Assembly: GCF_000420545.1 (NCBI RefSeq)
Contig: NZ_ATVD01000006.1
Location: 114,867 to 178,866, forward strand
From: Arenimonas oryziterrae DSM 21050 = YC6267
GTDB lineage: Bacteria > Pseudomonadota > Gammaproteobacteria > Xanthomonadales > Xanthomonadaceae
DNA length: 64,000 bases
Direction of reading: 5' to 3'
Shown here: piece by piece, positions 39,303 to 48,828 of the stretch
Position numbering within the stretch: position 1 is the first letter of the stretch
How the letters are laid out: each line of letters starts with the position of its first letter
Position numbers and translations under genes: made by a program
Notes under the pieces: generated by a model
What the model was told of the DNA's origin: nothing
Database searches by the model: none
The model's input: only the letters and a program-made list of their open reading frames with translations

Positions 39303-40160
39303 TCAGCGCGCGCCCAACTGGGTGCGGACCTCGAAAAGCTCCGGGAAGAAGGTCAGCTCGAGCGCCTGTTTGAGGAAGGCCACGCCCGAACTGCCGCCGG
39401 TGCCGCGCTTGTAACCGATGATGCGCTCGACGGTTTTCATGTGGCGGAAGCGCCACAACTGGAAATTCACCTCGATGTCGACCAGCTGTTCGCACAGGTG
39501 GTACGCATCCCAATTCGCGTCGGTGCCTTCGTAGATCGCCTCGAACACCGGCAGCAGGCCGGGGTTGCTGGTATGCGGCAAGGACCAGTCGCGCTCGATG
39601 CACTCGGCCGGAATCGCATGGCCGCGCCGGGCGAGATGGCGCAGGAATTCGTCGTACAGGCTCGGCGCATGCAGCACGCGCTCGAGTTCGGCGCGTGCGT
39701 CGGGGTCGTGCGCGAACACGCGCACCATGTCGGCGTTCTTGTTGCCGAGCAGGAATTCGATCATGCGGTACTGCGCGGACTGGAATCCCGAGGCCGGACC
39801 GAGCACGTGACGGAAGCCGAGGTAATCGCTCGGCGTCAGCGTTTCCAGCACCGACCACTGTTCGGTGAGCTGGCGCTGGATGTGTTTGACGCGCGCGAAG
39901 ATCTTCAGGCAGGGATCGAGGTCGTCGCGCTGGAGATGCTCGATCGCCGCGCTCAGTTCGTGGATCACCAGCTTCATCCACAGCTCCGAGGTCTGGTGCT
40001 GGATGATGAAAAGCAGCTCGTCGTGCTGCGGCGGATTGGTCAGCGGCTTCTGCGCCGACAGCAGGGTCGGTAATTGCAGATAGCCCGCATAGCTCAGGCG
40101 ATCCTTGAGGTCGGTGGTTATTCCTTGCTCAATCGGACGTTGGTTCGGTGGCTGGGACAT
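39303..40160 (-). CDS. kynA: Tryptophan 2,3-dioxygenase
   Basis: 285 residues. A heme enzyme that opens the indole ring of tryptophan to N-formylkynurenine. Family blocks: [51 protein letters not shown] and the proximal heme histidine in [18 protein letters not shown], followed by GTGGSSG. The start MSQPPNQRP is preferred; an extension to 40235 looks non-coding. Kynureninase and formamidase are not in the window. Confidence 0.96.
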   Translation of the reverse strand: MSQPPNQRPIEQGITTDLKDRLSYAGYLQLPTLLSAQKPLTNPPQHDELLFIIQHQTSELWMKLVIHELSAAIEHLQRDDLDPCLKIFARVKHIQRQLTEQWSVLETLTPSDYLGFRHVLGPASGFQSAQYRMIEFLLGNKNADMVRVFAHDPDARAELERVLHAPSLYDEFLRHLARRGHAIPAECIERDWSLPHTSNPGLLPVFEAIYEGTDANWDAYHLCEQLVDIEVNFQLWRFRHMKTVERIIGYKRGTGGSSGVAFLKQALELTFFPELFEVRTQLGAR

Positions 40161-40319
40161 GGGCGGCGGGACGGAAACCGGCAGGGGGAGGTGAAGGGTA
40201 ACGCATCGCCCCGCCCGATCCCTCGCCCATGTCATGGAACGGACGCCGATCTGCCCGTACTATCCCGTACTTCAAACGGCCCGCCGGGGTGGGTCGTTCA
40301 ACATTGCCGGGGAAAGTAC

Positions 40320-43300
40320 ATGGGTCGTAACAACCGCGTTTCGTGGTGGTCCAAGCTGTTGTCCGAAAAAGCGCTTCATCATCGCCACGTTTTCGTCGCC
40401 GACCGCTCTGCCGGCAAACTCCTGATCGCACTGCTCGCCCTCGCGGCCAGCAGCAACGGCTTCGCGCAAACCTGCGTCAGTCTCGCGGCCGGCAACTACG
40501 GCCAGAACTTCGATTCCCTCGCCGGCACCGGCACCGCCGCGAACACCACCCTGCCCGCCGGCTGGTACATGCTCGAAAGCGGCACGGCCGCCAATACGAC
40601 CTACACCGCGGGCACGGGCTCGGGCACGTCTGGCGACACCTATAGCTTCGGCTCGGCGACCACGCCATCCGATCGCGCACTGGGCATGCTGCGCAGCGGC
40701 TCCCTGGCGCCGGTCGTGGGCGCCTGTTTCGTCAATGACACCGGTGCGCCGCTCAGCTCGGTCGCGCTCGAGTACATCGGCGAAGAATGGCGCCTTGGCG
40801 CCGCCAGTCGCACCGATTCGCTGGTATTCAACTACAGCACCGACGCGACCAGCCTCAGCACGGGCACCTGGAGCGCGATCGTCGGTTCGCCGCTGGATTT
40901 CGTCACTCCTGCCACCGCAGCGCCCACTGGCGCGAAAGACGGCAATGTCGCCGCGAACCGCACTCAGCTCAGTCACAACCTCGGCGTGTCCATTCCCGCC
41001 GGCGCGACGCTGTGGGTGCGCTGGACGGATGTGGATGTCTCCGGTTCCGACGACGGCCTGGCGATCGACAATTTCCTGCTGTCGATGAACGCTGGACCGG
41101 TAACGCCCAATCTCGCGATCGGCGACGTTGCTTTCGGTGAAGGCGACAGCGGTTCCAATACGATGTTGTTCACGATCACGCTGAGCAGCGCGGCCGGGCC
41201 GGGCGGCGTGCAGTTCAATATCCACACGAGCGACGGCAGTGCCACGGTCGCGGATGGCGACTATGTCGCCGCCTCCTTCGACGGCCAGACGATTCCGCAG
41301 GGATCGACCAGTGGCATCTTCACCGTCCAGATCAACGGCGATACCACGCCGGAAGCGAACGAAACCTTTCTGGTCGACATCGACACCGTCACCGGCGCGA
41401 ATGTCACCGACGCCCAGGCGATCGGCACGATCCAGAACGACGACTTCGTGCTCGTGCCCGTGCATGCGATTCAGGGCAGCGGCAGTGTTTCCCCGTACGC
41501 GGTCGGCAGCATCGTCGCGACCGAGGGCATCGTGACCGCGCGCACCTCGAACGGTTTCTTCGTGCAGACGCCGGATGCCGAGGTCGACGCGGACCCCGCC
41601 ACGTCCGAGGGCGTGTTCGTGTTCACCAGCACGGCGCCGCCGGCGAGTGCCGCAGTCGGCAACCGCGTGCGCATCAATGCCACGCTCGACGAATACAACC
41701 CGGGCGGCCAGCTGCCGCTGACCGAACTCAAGAACGCGACGGTCGTGCAAGTCGGCTCGGGCAATCCCTTGCCCGCGCCGATCGTGCTGACGGTCGCCGA
41801 TGCCAATGCCGCGAGCCCGCTCGGCTGGCTCGAACGCTATGAAGGCATGCGCGTCAGCGTGCCGAGTCTGAAGGTGATCGCGCCGGTGGACGGCAACATT
41901 ACCGAATCCTCGGCGGTGTCCTCGAGCAACGGCCTGTTTTATGGCGTGCTTCCGACGATTGCGCGTCCGATGCGCGAACCGGGCATCGACGTGCTCGACC
42001 CGATCGTGCCGCCGCCCGGCGTCACCCCGCCGGTGTTCGACCACAACCCGGAAATGCTGCGCGTGCGTAGCAACGGCCAGACCGGCGCGCCGATCATCAG
42101 CGTGGATGTCGGCGACACCGTCAACGGCCTCGTCGGCGTGCTCGACTACGGCTTCGCCTACTACACGATCACGCCCGACCCGGCGGCCGGCGCGAGCGTC
42201 GTGCTCGGTTCGCAGGCGACGGCGGTGTCGGCGCGTGCGACGGACGAAATCACCATCGGCGGTTTCAACCTGCTGCACTTCTTCGACGACGTCGCCGACG
42301 GAAACGGCGCGACCAAGCTCACCACCCTGGCCTACCAGAACCGCCTGAAGAAAACCGGCAACGCGATCTGCGCCTACACGCGCAACCCCGATGTACTCGG
42401 CGTGATCGAAGTCGAGCACATCAAGGCGCTGACCGATCTGGCCGACAGCATCAATGCCAACGGCGGCAATGCGCTGTTCCCCAACAGCTGCAGCGAGAAC
42501 CCGCACTACCAGGCCTACCTGATCGAGGGCAACGACATCGGCGGCATCGACGTCGGCTTCCTGCTCAAGACCACGGAAGTCGCGGCGGGCAAACCGCGCG
42601 TGGAAGTGGTCAGCATCGAACAGATCGGCAAGGACGCCTTGTTCACCAATGCCGACAACAGCACCGAGCTGCTCAACGACCGTCCGCCGCTGGTGTTGGT
42701 CGCGCGCATCAACCAGGCCAACGGCGCCAGCCAGACGGTCACGGTGATCGCCAACCATCTGCGCTCGCTGATCGACGTCAACACCACCACTGTCGGCACC
42801 AAGGGCTGGGCTACGGTCGGCGACCGCGTGCGCGCCAAGCGTGGCGAGCAGGCACGTTTCCTCGCCGCCCTGATCCAGGCGCGGCAGACGGCGAATCCGA
42901 ACGAGAAGATCGTGCTGCTCGGCGACTTCAACGCGTTCGAGTTCAATGACGGCTTCGTTGATTCGATGGGTATCGTGACCGGCCGTGAAGCCGGCCCGAC
43001 CCAGGTGCTGCGCTATGTCGACAGCCCGATCACGACGCCGCTGACCAACACCGCCGAGCTCGCGCCGGCCGCCGAGCGCTATTCGTTCTCGTTCGACGGC
43101 AATGCGCAGTCGCTGGACCACATGGTCGTCAACCAGGCCGTGCTCGACAGCTTCGCCGGCGTGCGCGCTGAACATGCGCGCATCAACGCCGACTTCGGCA
43201 TCGACAACTACGGCGATTTCGCCGTGCCGGTGCGCGTGTCCGATCACGACCCGGTGGTACTGTTCCTGCAAGAGGCGAGTTTCCGCACGACGGCCTTGTC

Positions 43301-44186
43301 GGTAACGATGCCCGGCCCGCCTTTCGACGTCGTCGCCGGCGACGACATGGACTTCGTGGTGAATGTCGGCAATGCCGGCGATGCCCCGGTCGGCAATATC
43401 AAGCTGGATCTGACCATCCATCCGTTCTTCGGATCGGCACCCGGCGCGCCCCTGCCCGCCGTGGATTTCCCCGCGCTGCTGTCGGTGGATGTGCCCTCGG
43501 GCTGGAGTTGCGGCGCGTTCGCCGAGGACACGGCCGGCTACTTCCTCGCGCATTGCACGAGCAGCACCTCGTCGATTGCGCCGAGCAACGCCTTCGTCGT
43601 GACGATGACCACGAGCCTGGCGCTGGACGACATCGTCGTCTCGCTCGGCGCGGCGGTTTCGAGTTCGGCGACCGATTCCGATCCTGCCGACAATTCCGCG
43701 ACCCGCTCCCACAGCATCTATGCCACGCGCGATCTGGTGGCGCAGGTGCAAGGCCCCGCAGGCCCTCTGAAGGTCGGCGAAGAAACCAAGTTCCTGGTGA
43801 CGATGGCCAACGAAGGCCAGGCAGACGAAACGCACCAACTGCTTTCGGTCCGGGTGAATGCGCCCGCCGGCGCCGTTCGGCAGATCGTGTCGCCGCAGTA
43901 CGATTGCCTTGCCGGGCAGGACACGCCGACGGACAGCGTTTGGGTTTGCGAACCGCTGTCGGGCGAAGTCCTGGTCGCAGGTACCAGCAAGGCGATCGTG
44001 GTGACGGTGGCCCCGACGTTCGCACAGGGCAACGGCGCGCTGACCGTCGAAGCGACGCTGAGGACCGTGCGCGGCGAATGGGACTGGCGCGATCCGAACG
44101 CCGGCAACAATGTGGGCACCGTGTCGGTCCCCGTCGTCGGCCACGGCATTCCGCCGCAGCCGGTGCCGAGTCCGCGACTCGACTGA
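40320..44186 (+). CDS. Large secreted endonuclease/exonuclease/phosphatase-type nuclease with Calx-beta domain
   Basis: 1288 residues. The start at 40320 has GGGGAAAG upstream and leads into an unusually long signal (n-region of ~30 residues, core LLIALLALAASSNGFAQ). Then a beta domain common in secreted nucleases (~55-255), a Calx-beta domain (~262-375), an OB-like domain (~381-480) and the EEP nuclease domain (~640-985): ITIGGFNLLHFFDD, VIEVEHIKAL, IANHLRS, LLGDFNAFEF, SLDHMVVNQAV and VSDHDPVVLF, all catalytic motifs kept. The C-terminus (~990-1280) has two DUF11/CARDB-like repeats. It resembles ExeM/NucH-type extracellular DNases, which scavenge or remodel extracellular DNA. No sorting tag is clear at the C-terminus. 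Terminator follows. Confidence 0.9.
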   Translation: MGRNNRVSWWSKLLSEKALHHRHVFVADRSAGKLLIALLALAASSNGFAQTCVSLAAGNYGQNFDSLAGTGTAANTTLPAGWYMLESGTAANTTYTAGTGSGTSGDTYSFGSATTPSDRALGMLRSGSLAPVVGACFVNDTGAPLSSVALEYIGEEWRLGAASRTDSLVFNYSTDATSLSTGTWSAIVGSPLDFVTPATAAPTGAKDGNVAANRTQLSHNLGVSIPAGATLWVRWTDVDVSGSDDGLAIDNFLLSMNAGPVTPNLAIGDVAFGEGDSGSNTMLFTITLSSAAGPGGVQFNIHTSDGSATVADGDYVAASFDGQTIPQGSTSGIFTVQINGDTTPEANETFLVDIDTVTGANVTDAQAIGTIQNDDFVLVPVHAIQGSGSVSPYAVGSIVATEGIVTARTSNGFFVQTPDAEVDADPATSEGVFVFTSTAPPASAAVGNRVRINATLDEYNPGGQLPLTELKNATVVQVGSGNPLPAPIVLTVADANAASPLGWLERYEGMRVSVPSLKVIAPVDGNITESSAVSSSNGLFYGVLPTIARPMREPGIDVLDPIVPPPGVTPPVFDHNPEMLRVRSNGQTGAPIISVDVGDTVNGLVGVLDYGFAYYTITPDPAAGASVVLGSQATAVSARATDEITIGGFNLLHFFDDVADGNGATKLTTLAYQNRLKKTGNAICAYTRNPDVLGVIEVEHIKALTDLADSINANGGNALFPNSCSENPHYQAYLIEGNDIGGIDVGFLLKTTEVAAGKPRVEVVSIEQIGKDALFTNADNSTELLNDRPPLVLVARINQANGASQTVTVIANHLRSLIDVNTTTVGTKGWATVGDRVRAKRGEQARFLAALIQARQTANPNEKIVLLGDFNAFEFNDGFVDSMGIVTGREAGPTQVLRYVDSPITTPLTNTAELAPAAERYSFSFDGNAQSLDHMVVNQAVLDSFAGVRAEHARINADFGIDNYGDFAVPVRVSDHDPVVLFLQEASFRTTALSVTMPGPPFDVVAGDDMDFVVNVGNAGDAPVGNIKLDLTIHPFFGSAPGAPLPAVDFPALLSVDVPSGWSCGAFAEDTAGYFLAHCTSSTSSIAPSNAFVVTMTTSLALDDIVVSLGAAVSSSATDSDPADNSATRSHSIYATRDLVAQVQGPAGPLKVGEETKFLVTMANEGQADETHQLLSVRVNAPAGAVRQIVSPQYDCLAGQDTPTDSVWVCEPLSGEVLVAGTSKAIVVTVAPTFAQGNGALTVEATLRTVRGEWDWRDPNAGNNVGTVSVPVVGHGIPPQPVPSPRLD

Positions 44187-44240
44187 GTCGACGCGCGGAC
44201 CGCGTTAGGTCCGCGTCAAAATCCATACGCTGCACACTGG

Positions 44241-44270
44241 AAGGCACCGCCATCGCGGTGCCTTTCCTTT
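44241..44270 (+). terminator. Rho-independent terminator after the nuclease gene
   Basis: Perfect 10-bp inverted repeat AAGGCACCGC / GCGGTGCCTT with a CATC loop, followed by TCCTTTT. It isolates the nuclease gene from the following dehydrogenase operon. Confidence 0.8.
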
Positions 44271-44339
44271 TCCGGGGGTCACGGGTTGCCAGTGCGGGGC
44301 CGGACAGGCTCTACTAGGCCGATTGTCTGGGAGGGCAAC

Positions 44340-45413
44340 ATGCCGACCGTCGCCACATTCGAAATCGAATACCTGCAGTATCTCGGCCCCGACGGCCGAC
44401 TGGTTCGCGATGACCTGCCGGAGTTCGCGCAGGATCGCAACAATCTCGTCGAACTGCTCAAGCAGATGTTGCTCGTGCGCAGTTTCGACACCAAGGCGGT
44501 CGCCCTGCAGCGCACGGGCAAGCTCGGCACCTATGCCAGCTGCCTGGGTCACGAGGCCACGCACATCGGCATCGGCAGTGCGATGCAGTACGACGACGTC
44601 TTCGCACCCTCGTATCGCGAGTACGGCGCGCAGATCGTCCGCGGCGTAAAGCCGCGCGAAATCCTGATGTACTGGGGCGGCGACGAACGCGGCAACGATT
44701 TCTCCGGCCCGCCGCACGACTATTCCTGGTGCGTGCCGATCGGTACGCAGAACCTGCATGCGGCCGGCGCGGCACTCGCGTTCAAGCTACGCGGCGAACC
44801 GCGCGTGGCGGTGGCCTGCGTCGGCGACGGCGGTTCGTCCAAGACCGACACCTATGCGGCGATCAACTCGGCCGGCGCGTACACGCTGCCGTTCATCCAG
44901 TGCATCATCAACAACCAGTGGGCGATTTCGGTGCCGCGCAGCGCGCAGACCGGCGCCAAGACGCTCGCGCAGAAAGGCATCGCCGGCGGCCTGGACTGTC
45001 TGCAGGTCGACGGCAACGACATCATCGCCGTGCGCGCGGCGATGGACCACGCGCTCAAGCGCGCGCGCAACGGCCATGGCGGCAGCGTGCTGGAATTCGT
45101 GACGTATCGTCTGTCCGATCACACCACCGCCGATGACGCGCGCCGCTATCGTGGCGACGAGGAAGTAAAAGCCGCTTGGGAACGCGAGCCGATGTCGCGC
45201 CTGCGCACCTTCCTCATCAACGAGAAGGTCTGGAGCGAAAAACAGGAGGCCGCCTGGAAGGAGGAGTGCAACGCGCTCTCCGATATCGAGGTCAATGCCT
45301 ATCTGGAAACCAAGGTGCAGCCGGTGGAAGCGATGTTCGACTATCTCTACGGCGACATGCCGCACGACGTCGCCGCGCAGCGCGCCGATGCGCTCAAGTG
45401 GGAGGGTCGCTGA
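44340..45413 (+). CDS. 2-oxoacid dehydrogenase E1 component, alpha subunit (PdhA/BkdA type)
   Basis: 357 residues. ThDP-dependent decarboxylase alpha subunit: LGTYASCLGHEATHIGIGS, the ThDP loop AVACVGDGGSSKTD ending at IINNQWAIS, and the phosphorylation-loop equivalent YRLSDHTTADDARRYR. GGGAGGG lies 6 nt before the start. With the next two genes it forms a complete E1-E2 set. Pyruvate versus branched-chain oxoacids cannot be settled; since a complete AceE is also present, branched-chain substrates are plausible. Confidence 0.92.
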   Translation: MPTVATFEIEYLQYLGPDGRLVRDDLPEFAQDRNNLVELLKQMLLVRSFDTKAVALQRTGKLGTYASCLGHEATHIGIGSAMQYDDVFAPSYREYGAQIVRGVKPREILMYWGGDERGNDFSGPPHDYSWCVPIGTQNLHAAGAALAFKLRGEPRVAVACVGDGGSSKTDTYAAINSAGAYTLPFIQCIINNQWAISVPRSAQTGAKTLAQKGIAGGLDCLQVDGNDIIAVRAAMDHALKRARNGHGGSVLEFVTYRLSDHTTADDARRYRGDEEVKAAWEREPMSRLRTFLINEKVWSEKQEAAWKEECNALSDIEVNAYLETKVQPVEAMFDYLYGDMPHDVAAQRADALKWEGR

Positions 45414-45414
45414 G

Positions 45415-46395
45415 ATGGCGGCGATTACCCTGATCGAAGCGATCACCCAGGCGCTTGCGTGGGAGCTCAAGCATGACGACAGCGTCGTCGTGCTCGGCGA
45501 GGATGTCGGCGTGAACGGCGGCGTGTTCCGCGCGACCGCCGGCCTGCAGCAGACGTTCGGTCCGCAGCGCGTGCTCGACACGCCGCTCGACGAGACCACG
45601 ATTGCCGGACTCACCGTCGGCCTCGCTACGCAGGGCATGAAGCCCGTCGCCGAAGCGCAGTTCGACGGCTTCATGTATCCGATGGTCGACCACATCGTCT
45701 GTCACGCGGCGCGATTCCGTTACCGCACGCGTGGCCGTCTGACCTGCCCGATGGTGCTGCGCGTGCCCTGGGGCGGCGGTATCCGCGCGCCCGAGCATCA
45801 TTCGGAAGCGAACGAATCGATCTTCACCAATGTGCCCGGCCTGCGCGTGGTCATGCCTTCTTCGCCGCAGCGCGCCTACGGTTTGCTGCTCGCGGCGATC
45901 CGCGACCCCGACCCGGTGATCTTCTTCGAACCCAAGCGCATCTATCGCCAGTACAAGGAAGAGGTGCCCGACGACGGCGAAGCCCTGCCGCTGGACGTGT
46001 GCTTCGTGCTGCGCGACGGCACCGACGTGACCCTGGTGACCTGGGGCGCACAGGTGAAGGAAACGCTGGAGGCGGCCGACGCGCTGGCCAAGGAAGGCGT
46101 GTCCGCTGAAGTCATCGACGTGGCGACGCTCAAGCCGCTGGATTTCGACACGATCCGCGAATCCGTGGCCAAGACCGGGCGCTGCGTGATCGTGCACGAA
46201 GCAGCGAAGACCGCCGGCTTCGGCGCCGAGATCGCCGCGCGCCTGGCCGAGGAATCGATGTACGACCTGCAGGCGCCGGTCGAGCGCGTCACCGGCTACG
46301 ACACCCATATCCCGCTGTTCCGCCTGGAGATGAAATATCTGCCCAGCGTGGAAAAGATCATCGCGGCCTGCAAGCGTTCGCTTGCGGCCAGCTGA
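45415..46395 (+). CDS. 2-oxoacid dehydrogenase E1 component, beta subunit
   Basis: 326 residues. Transketolase-like pyrimidine-binding domain with VVLGEDVGVNGGVFRAT (ThDP Glu), DTPLDETTIAGLTVGLA and the central RVPWGGGIRAPEHHSEANE; C-terminal transketolase domain with VTLVTWGAQVKETLEA and VIDVATLKPLDFDTI. It begins 1 bp after the alpha-subunit stop (TGAgATG), so translation is coupled. Confidence 0.94.
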   Translation: MAAITLIEAITQALAWELKHDDSVVVLGEDVGVNGGVFRATAGLQQTFGPQRVLDTPLDETTIAGLTVGLATQGMKPVAEAQFDGFMYPMVDHIVCHAARFRYRTRGRLTCPMVLRVPWGGGIRAPEHHSEANESIFTNVPGLRVVMPSSPQRAYGLLLAAIRDPDPVIFFEPKRIYRQYKEEVPDDGEALPLDVCFVLRDGTDVTLVTWGAQVKETLEAADALAKEGVSAEVIDVATLKPLDFDTIRESVAKTGRCVIVHEAAKTAGFGAEIAARLAEESMYDLQAPVERVTGYDTHIPLFRLEMKYLPSVEKIIAACKRSLAAS

Positions 46396-46405
46396 GAGGA
46401 CCGAC

Positions 46406-47764
46406 ATGAGCGAGAAGAAATCCTTCCACCTGCCTGACTTGGGCGAAGGCCTGCCCGACGCGGAAATCGTCGAGTGGCACGTCAAGGTCGGCGACATCAT
46501 TCGTCTCGACGAACCGCTGGTATCGATGGAGACCGCGAAAGCCGTCGTCGACGTGCCCTCGCCATTCTCGGGCAAGGTTATCCGCCTCGCCGGCGCCGCT
46601 GGTGACGTGATCGTGACCGGCAGCGTGCTGGCCGAAGTCGAGCTCGATCCGAGTCTGCCGCAGCGCGCCGACGCACAGGACACCGGGCACCATCATGGCG
46701 GCGGCCATGCCGCGCCCGCCGCGACACAAGTCGTCGTCGAAGAGGAACAGAACGATCCCGCGGTCGCTACCCAGGCCGCTCCTGCGAAAGCGGCGAGCGC
46801 CGATGCCGGCACCGTGGTCGGAGCGATGCAGACTTCCGATGCCGTGCGCAGCGAACAGGCCATCGCGATCGGCGGTGTCAAGGCGATGCCCGCCGTGCGC
46901 GCGCTCGCGAAGAAACTCGGCGTCGATGTCGCGCGCGTGACACCGACGGGTGCCGAAGGCGTGGTCACACTGGCCGACGTAAAGAACGCCGCGCAGGCCG
47001 GCAGCGCGAAACTCGGTGCGGTGGCGCCGACACGAGCGCCGGAACCGAGCGCGTATCGCGCGACCGCGTCCACGCCCGCCGTATCGCGTGCGGCGGCGGA
47101 CCCGGCGCCACGTGCATCCGCGAATCTCGACACCGACGAGCCCATTCGCGGCGTCCGTCGCAACATGGTGCGCACGATGAGTGCCGCGCATGCCGAAGTC
47201 GTGCCGACCACGCTGATGGACGATGCCGACTTGCATGCGTGGGCACCGGGCGAGGACATCATGGCGCGATCCATCCGTGCCTTGGTGGCCGCTGCACGAG
47301 CCGAGCCCGCGCTCAACTCCTGGCTCAATGCCAAGGAAGGCACCTTGCGCCGGCATTCGCGTGTGGACGTCGGCATCGCCGTCGATTCGCCGGAAGGTCT
47401 GTTCGTGCCCGCGTTGCGCCATTGCGAACGACTCGACCCGCAACAGGTGCGCGCCGAACTCAATCGCCTGCGCGATGGCGTCAAGACGCGCAGCCTGCCG
47501 CCGGAAGATCTGACCGGTTACACCTTGATGCTGTCGAATTTCGGCGTCTTCGCTGGCAAGTACGCGACGCCCGTCGTCGTCCCGCCTTGCGTGTGCATCG
47601 TCGGCGCGGGGCGCCTGCACCATGCCGTCGTTCCGGTCATGGGCGGACTGGAAACGCATCGCCTCATGCCCCTGTCGCTGACCTTCGACCATCGCGCCGT
47701 GACCGGCGGCGAAGCGGCGCGGTTCCTGCGCGTGATGATCGACGACCTGCAACGCGCGCGCTGA
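46406..47764 (+). CDS. 2-oxoacid dehydrogenase E2 component (dihydrolipoamide acyltransferase)
   Basis: 452 residues. One lipoyl domain at residues 1-80 with the lipoylated lysine in VSMETAKAVVDVPSP, a His/Ala-rich linker, a peripheral subunit-binding domain (~160-200: MPAVRALAKKLGVDVARV, TGAEGVVTLADV), and the catalytic domain (~235-452). The active-site His block reads SLTFDHRAVTGGEAARFL: the usual DHRxxDG Asp is Thr here. This may be a lineage variant. AGAGGA precedes the start. No E3 gene follows; the complex presumably borrows a lipoamide dehydrogenase encoded elsewhere. Confidence 0.93.
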   Translation: MSEKKSFHLPDLGEGLPDAEIVEWHVKVGDIIRLDEPLVSMETAKAVVDVPSPFSGKVIRLAGAAGDVIVTGSVLAEVELDPSLPQRADAQDTGHHHGGGHAAPAATQVVVEEEQNDPAVATQAAPAKAASADAGTVVGAMQTSDAVRSEQAIAIGGVKAMPAVRALAKKLGVDVARVTPTGAEGVVTLADVKNAAQAGSAKLGAVAPTRAPEPSAYRATASTPAVSRAAADPAPRASANLDTDEPIRGVRRNMVRTMSAAHAEVVPTTLMDDADLHAWAPGEDIMARSIRALVAAARAEPALNSWLNAKEGTLRRHSRVDVGIAVDSPEGLFVPALRHCERLDPQQVRAELNRLRDGVKTRSLPPEDLTGYTLMLSNFGVFAGKYATPVVVPPCVCIVGAGRLHHAVVPVMGGLETHRLMPLSLTFDHRAVTGGEAARFLRVMIDDLQRAR

Positions 47765-47766
47765 GC

Positions 47767-48540
47767 ATGCGTCGGCTGGCCGGATTCATGATCGACTGCC
47801 AGGGCGAGGATCTCGCCATGGCACGTCGCTTCTGGAGCCAGGCACTGGGCTTGCCGATCGTCGATCCCGACGAGGGTGATGCCGGCCGTTACGCCTTGCT
47901 CGGCAAGGGGCCGGGCGGCTGGCATATCGAAACCCAGTGCGTGTCGCATCCCTCGCGCCTGCATCTGGATATCGAAGCGAGAGACATCGATGCCGAAGCC
48001 GACCGCCTGGAAGGCCTGGGGGCGACGCGCGTCGGCAATCCGGTCGGGCGCTGGTGGGTCATGCAGGCGCCGACCGGGCAACGGTTTTGCGTGGTGCGTT
48101 GGCGCGACGATGAGCCGCGGGTTCCCGCGCCGGCGCACAACGCGCGCAAACCTGCGCATCAGAGCGTGCTCATCGCCATCGTCATCGACTGCCAGGGCGA
48201 TCTCGGTCCGGCCGTCGATTTCTGGAGCGCCGCGCTCGACCGCAAGATCGTCAGTCGCGATCAGGACGGCGATGGGAAATACGCAGAACTCGCCTCGGCC
48301 AAGGATGAACCGTTCGTCCTGCTGCAGCGCGTGGACCACGACCCGCGCGTGCATCTGGATATAGAAACCGATGATCTCGATGCCGAAACCGCGCGCCTGG
48401 AAAAGCTCGGTGCGACCCGCGTGGAGTTCCGCAAACGCTGGTGGGTGATGCAGGCACCGACGGGACATCGCTTCTGTGTCGTTCGCCAACAGCCGGGCAA
48501 GACCGGCATCACGCCCAATCGCTGGGCGGCGTCAGACTGA
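47767..48540 (+). CDS. Tandem glyoxalase-like (VOC) domain protein
   Basis: 257 residues made of two similar VOC-fold units (residues ~3-118 and ~135-245), each with a FMIDCQG/IVIDCQG start, an RLHLDIEA/VHLDIET centre and a WWVMQAPTGxRFCVVR end. This is a glyoxalase_6-like duplication; the metal and substrate are not clear. It begins 2 bp after the E2 stop, so it is part of that operon. Its stop overlaps the end of the convergent membrane protein gene by 9 bp. Confidence 0.88.
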   Translation: MRRLAGFMIDCQGEDLAMARRFWSQALGLPIVDPDEGDAGRYALLGKGPGGWHIETQCVSHPSRLHLDIEARDIDAEADRLEGLGATRVGNPVGRWWVMQAPTGQRFCVVRWRDDEPRVPAPAHNARKPAHQSVLIAIVIDCQGDLGPAVDFWSAALDRKIVSRDQDGDGKYAELASAKDEPFVLLQRVDHDPRVHLDIETDDLDAETARLEKLGATRVEFRKRWWVMQAPTGHRFCVVRQQPGKTGITPNRWAASD

Positions 48541-48828
48541 GCGGAATCTTTTCCGGCGGATGAAATACGCCACGACCAGCACCAGCAGGAAGGCGTGATA
48601 TCCGGCGAGAGTGGCAATGACCTGCGGCCACATCTTGCCGACCCCGTCGAAGGGCAGGAAATACGCCAGGTACATGGCGATCGCGCTCGACACGACGGCA
48701 AGCAACAGCGCGATCACGTCCAACCTGCGTCGCGCCGGGGTCACGGCATGCGATTTCGGATACGCCCAGTACGCCCATCCGAGGATGGCGAACCAGGGAG
48801 CGAACAGGACCAGCGCGAGCAAGGGCAT
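48532..48828 (-). CDS. Small membrane protein of unknown function
   Basis: 98 residues with three predicted membrane helices (LALVLFAPWFAILGWAYWAY; IALLLAVVSSAIAMYLAYFL; YHAFLLVLVVAYFI), ending in a basic tail IRRKRFRSV. No family recognised. Its ATG shares one base with the trpS stop (TGATG), so it is translationally coupled to trpS. Confidence 0.75.
   Translation of the reverse strand: MPLLALVLFAPWFAILGWAYWAYPKSHAVTPARRRLDVIALLLAVVSSAIAMYLAYFLPFDGVGKMWPQVIATLAGYHAFLLVLVVAYFIRRKRFRSV

Noticed and set aside
40272..44144. A 1290-codon open frame antisense to the nuclease gene
   Set aside because: The plus-strand protein has intact nuclease motifs and a signal peptide; the antisense frame is His/Arg/Val-rich shadow sequence.
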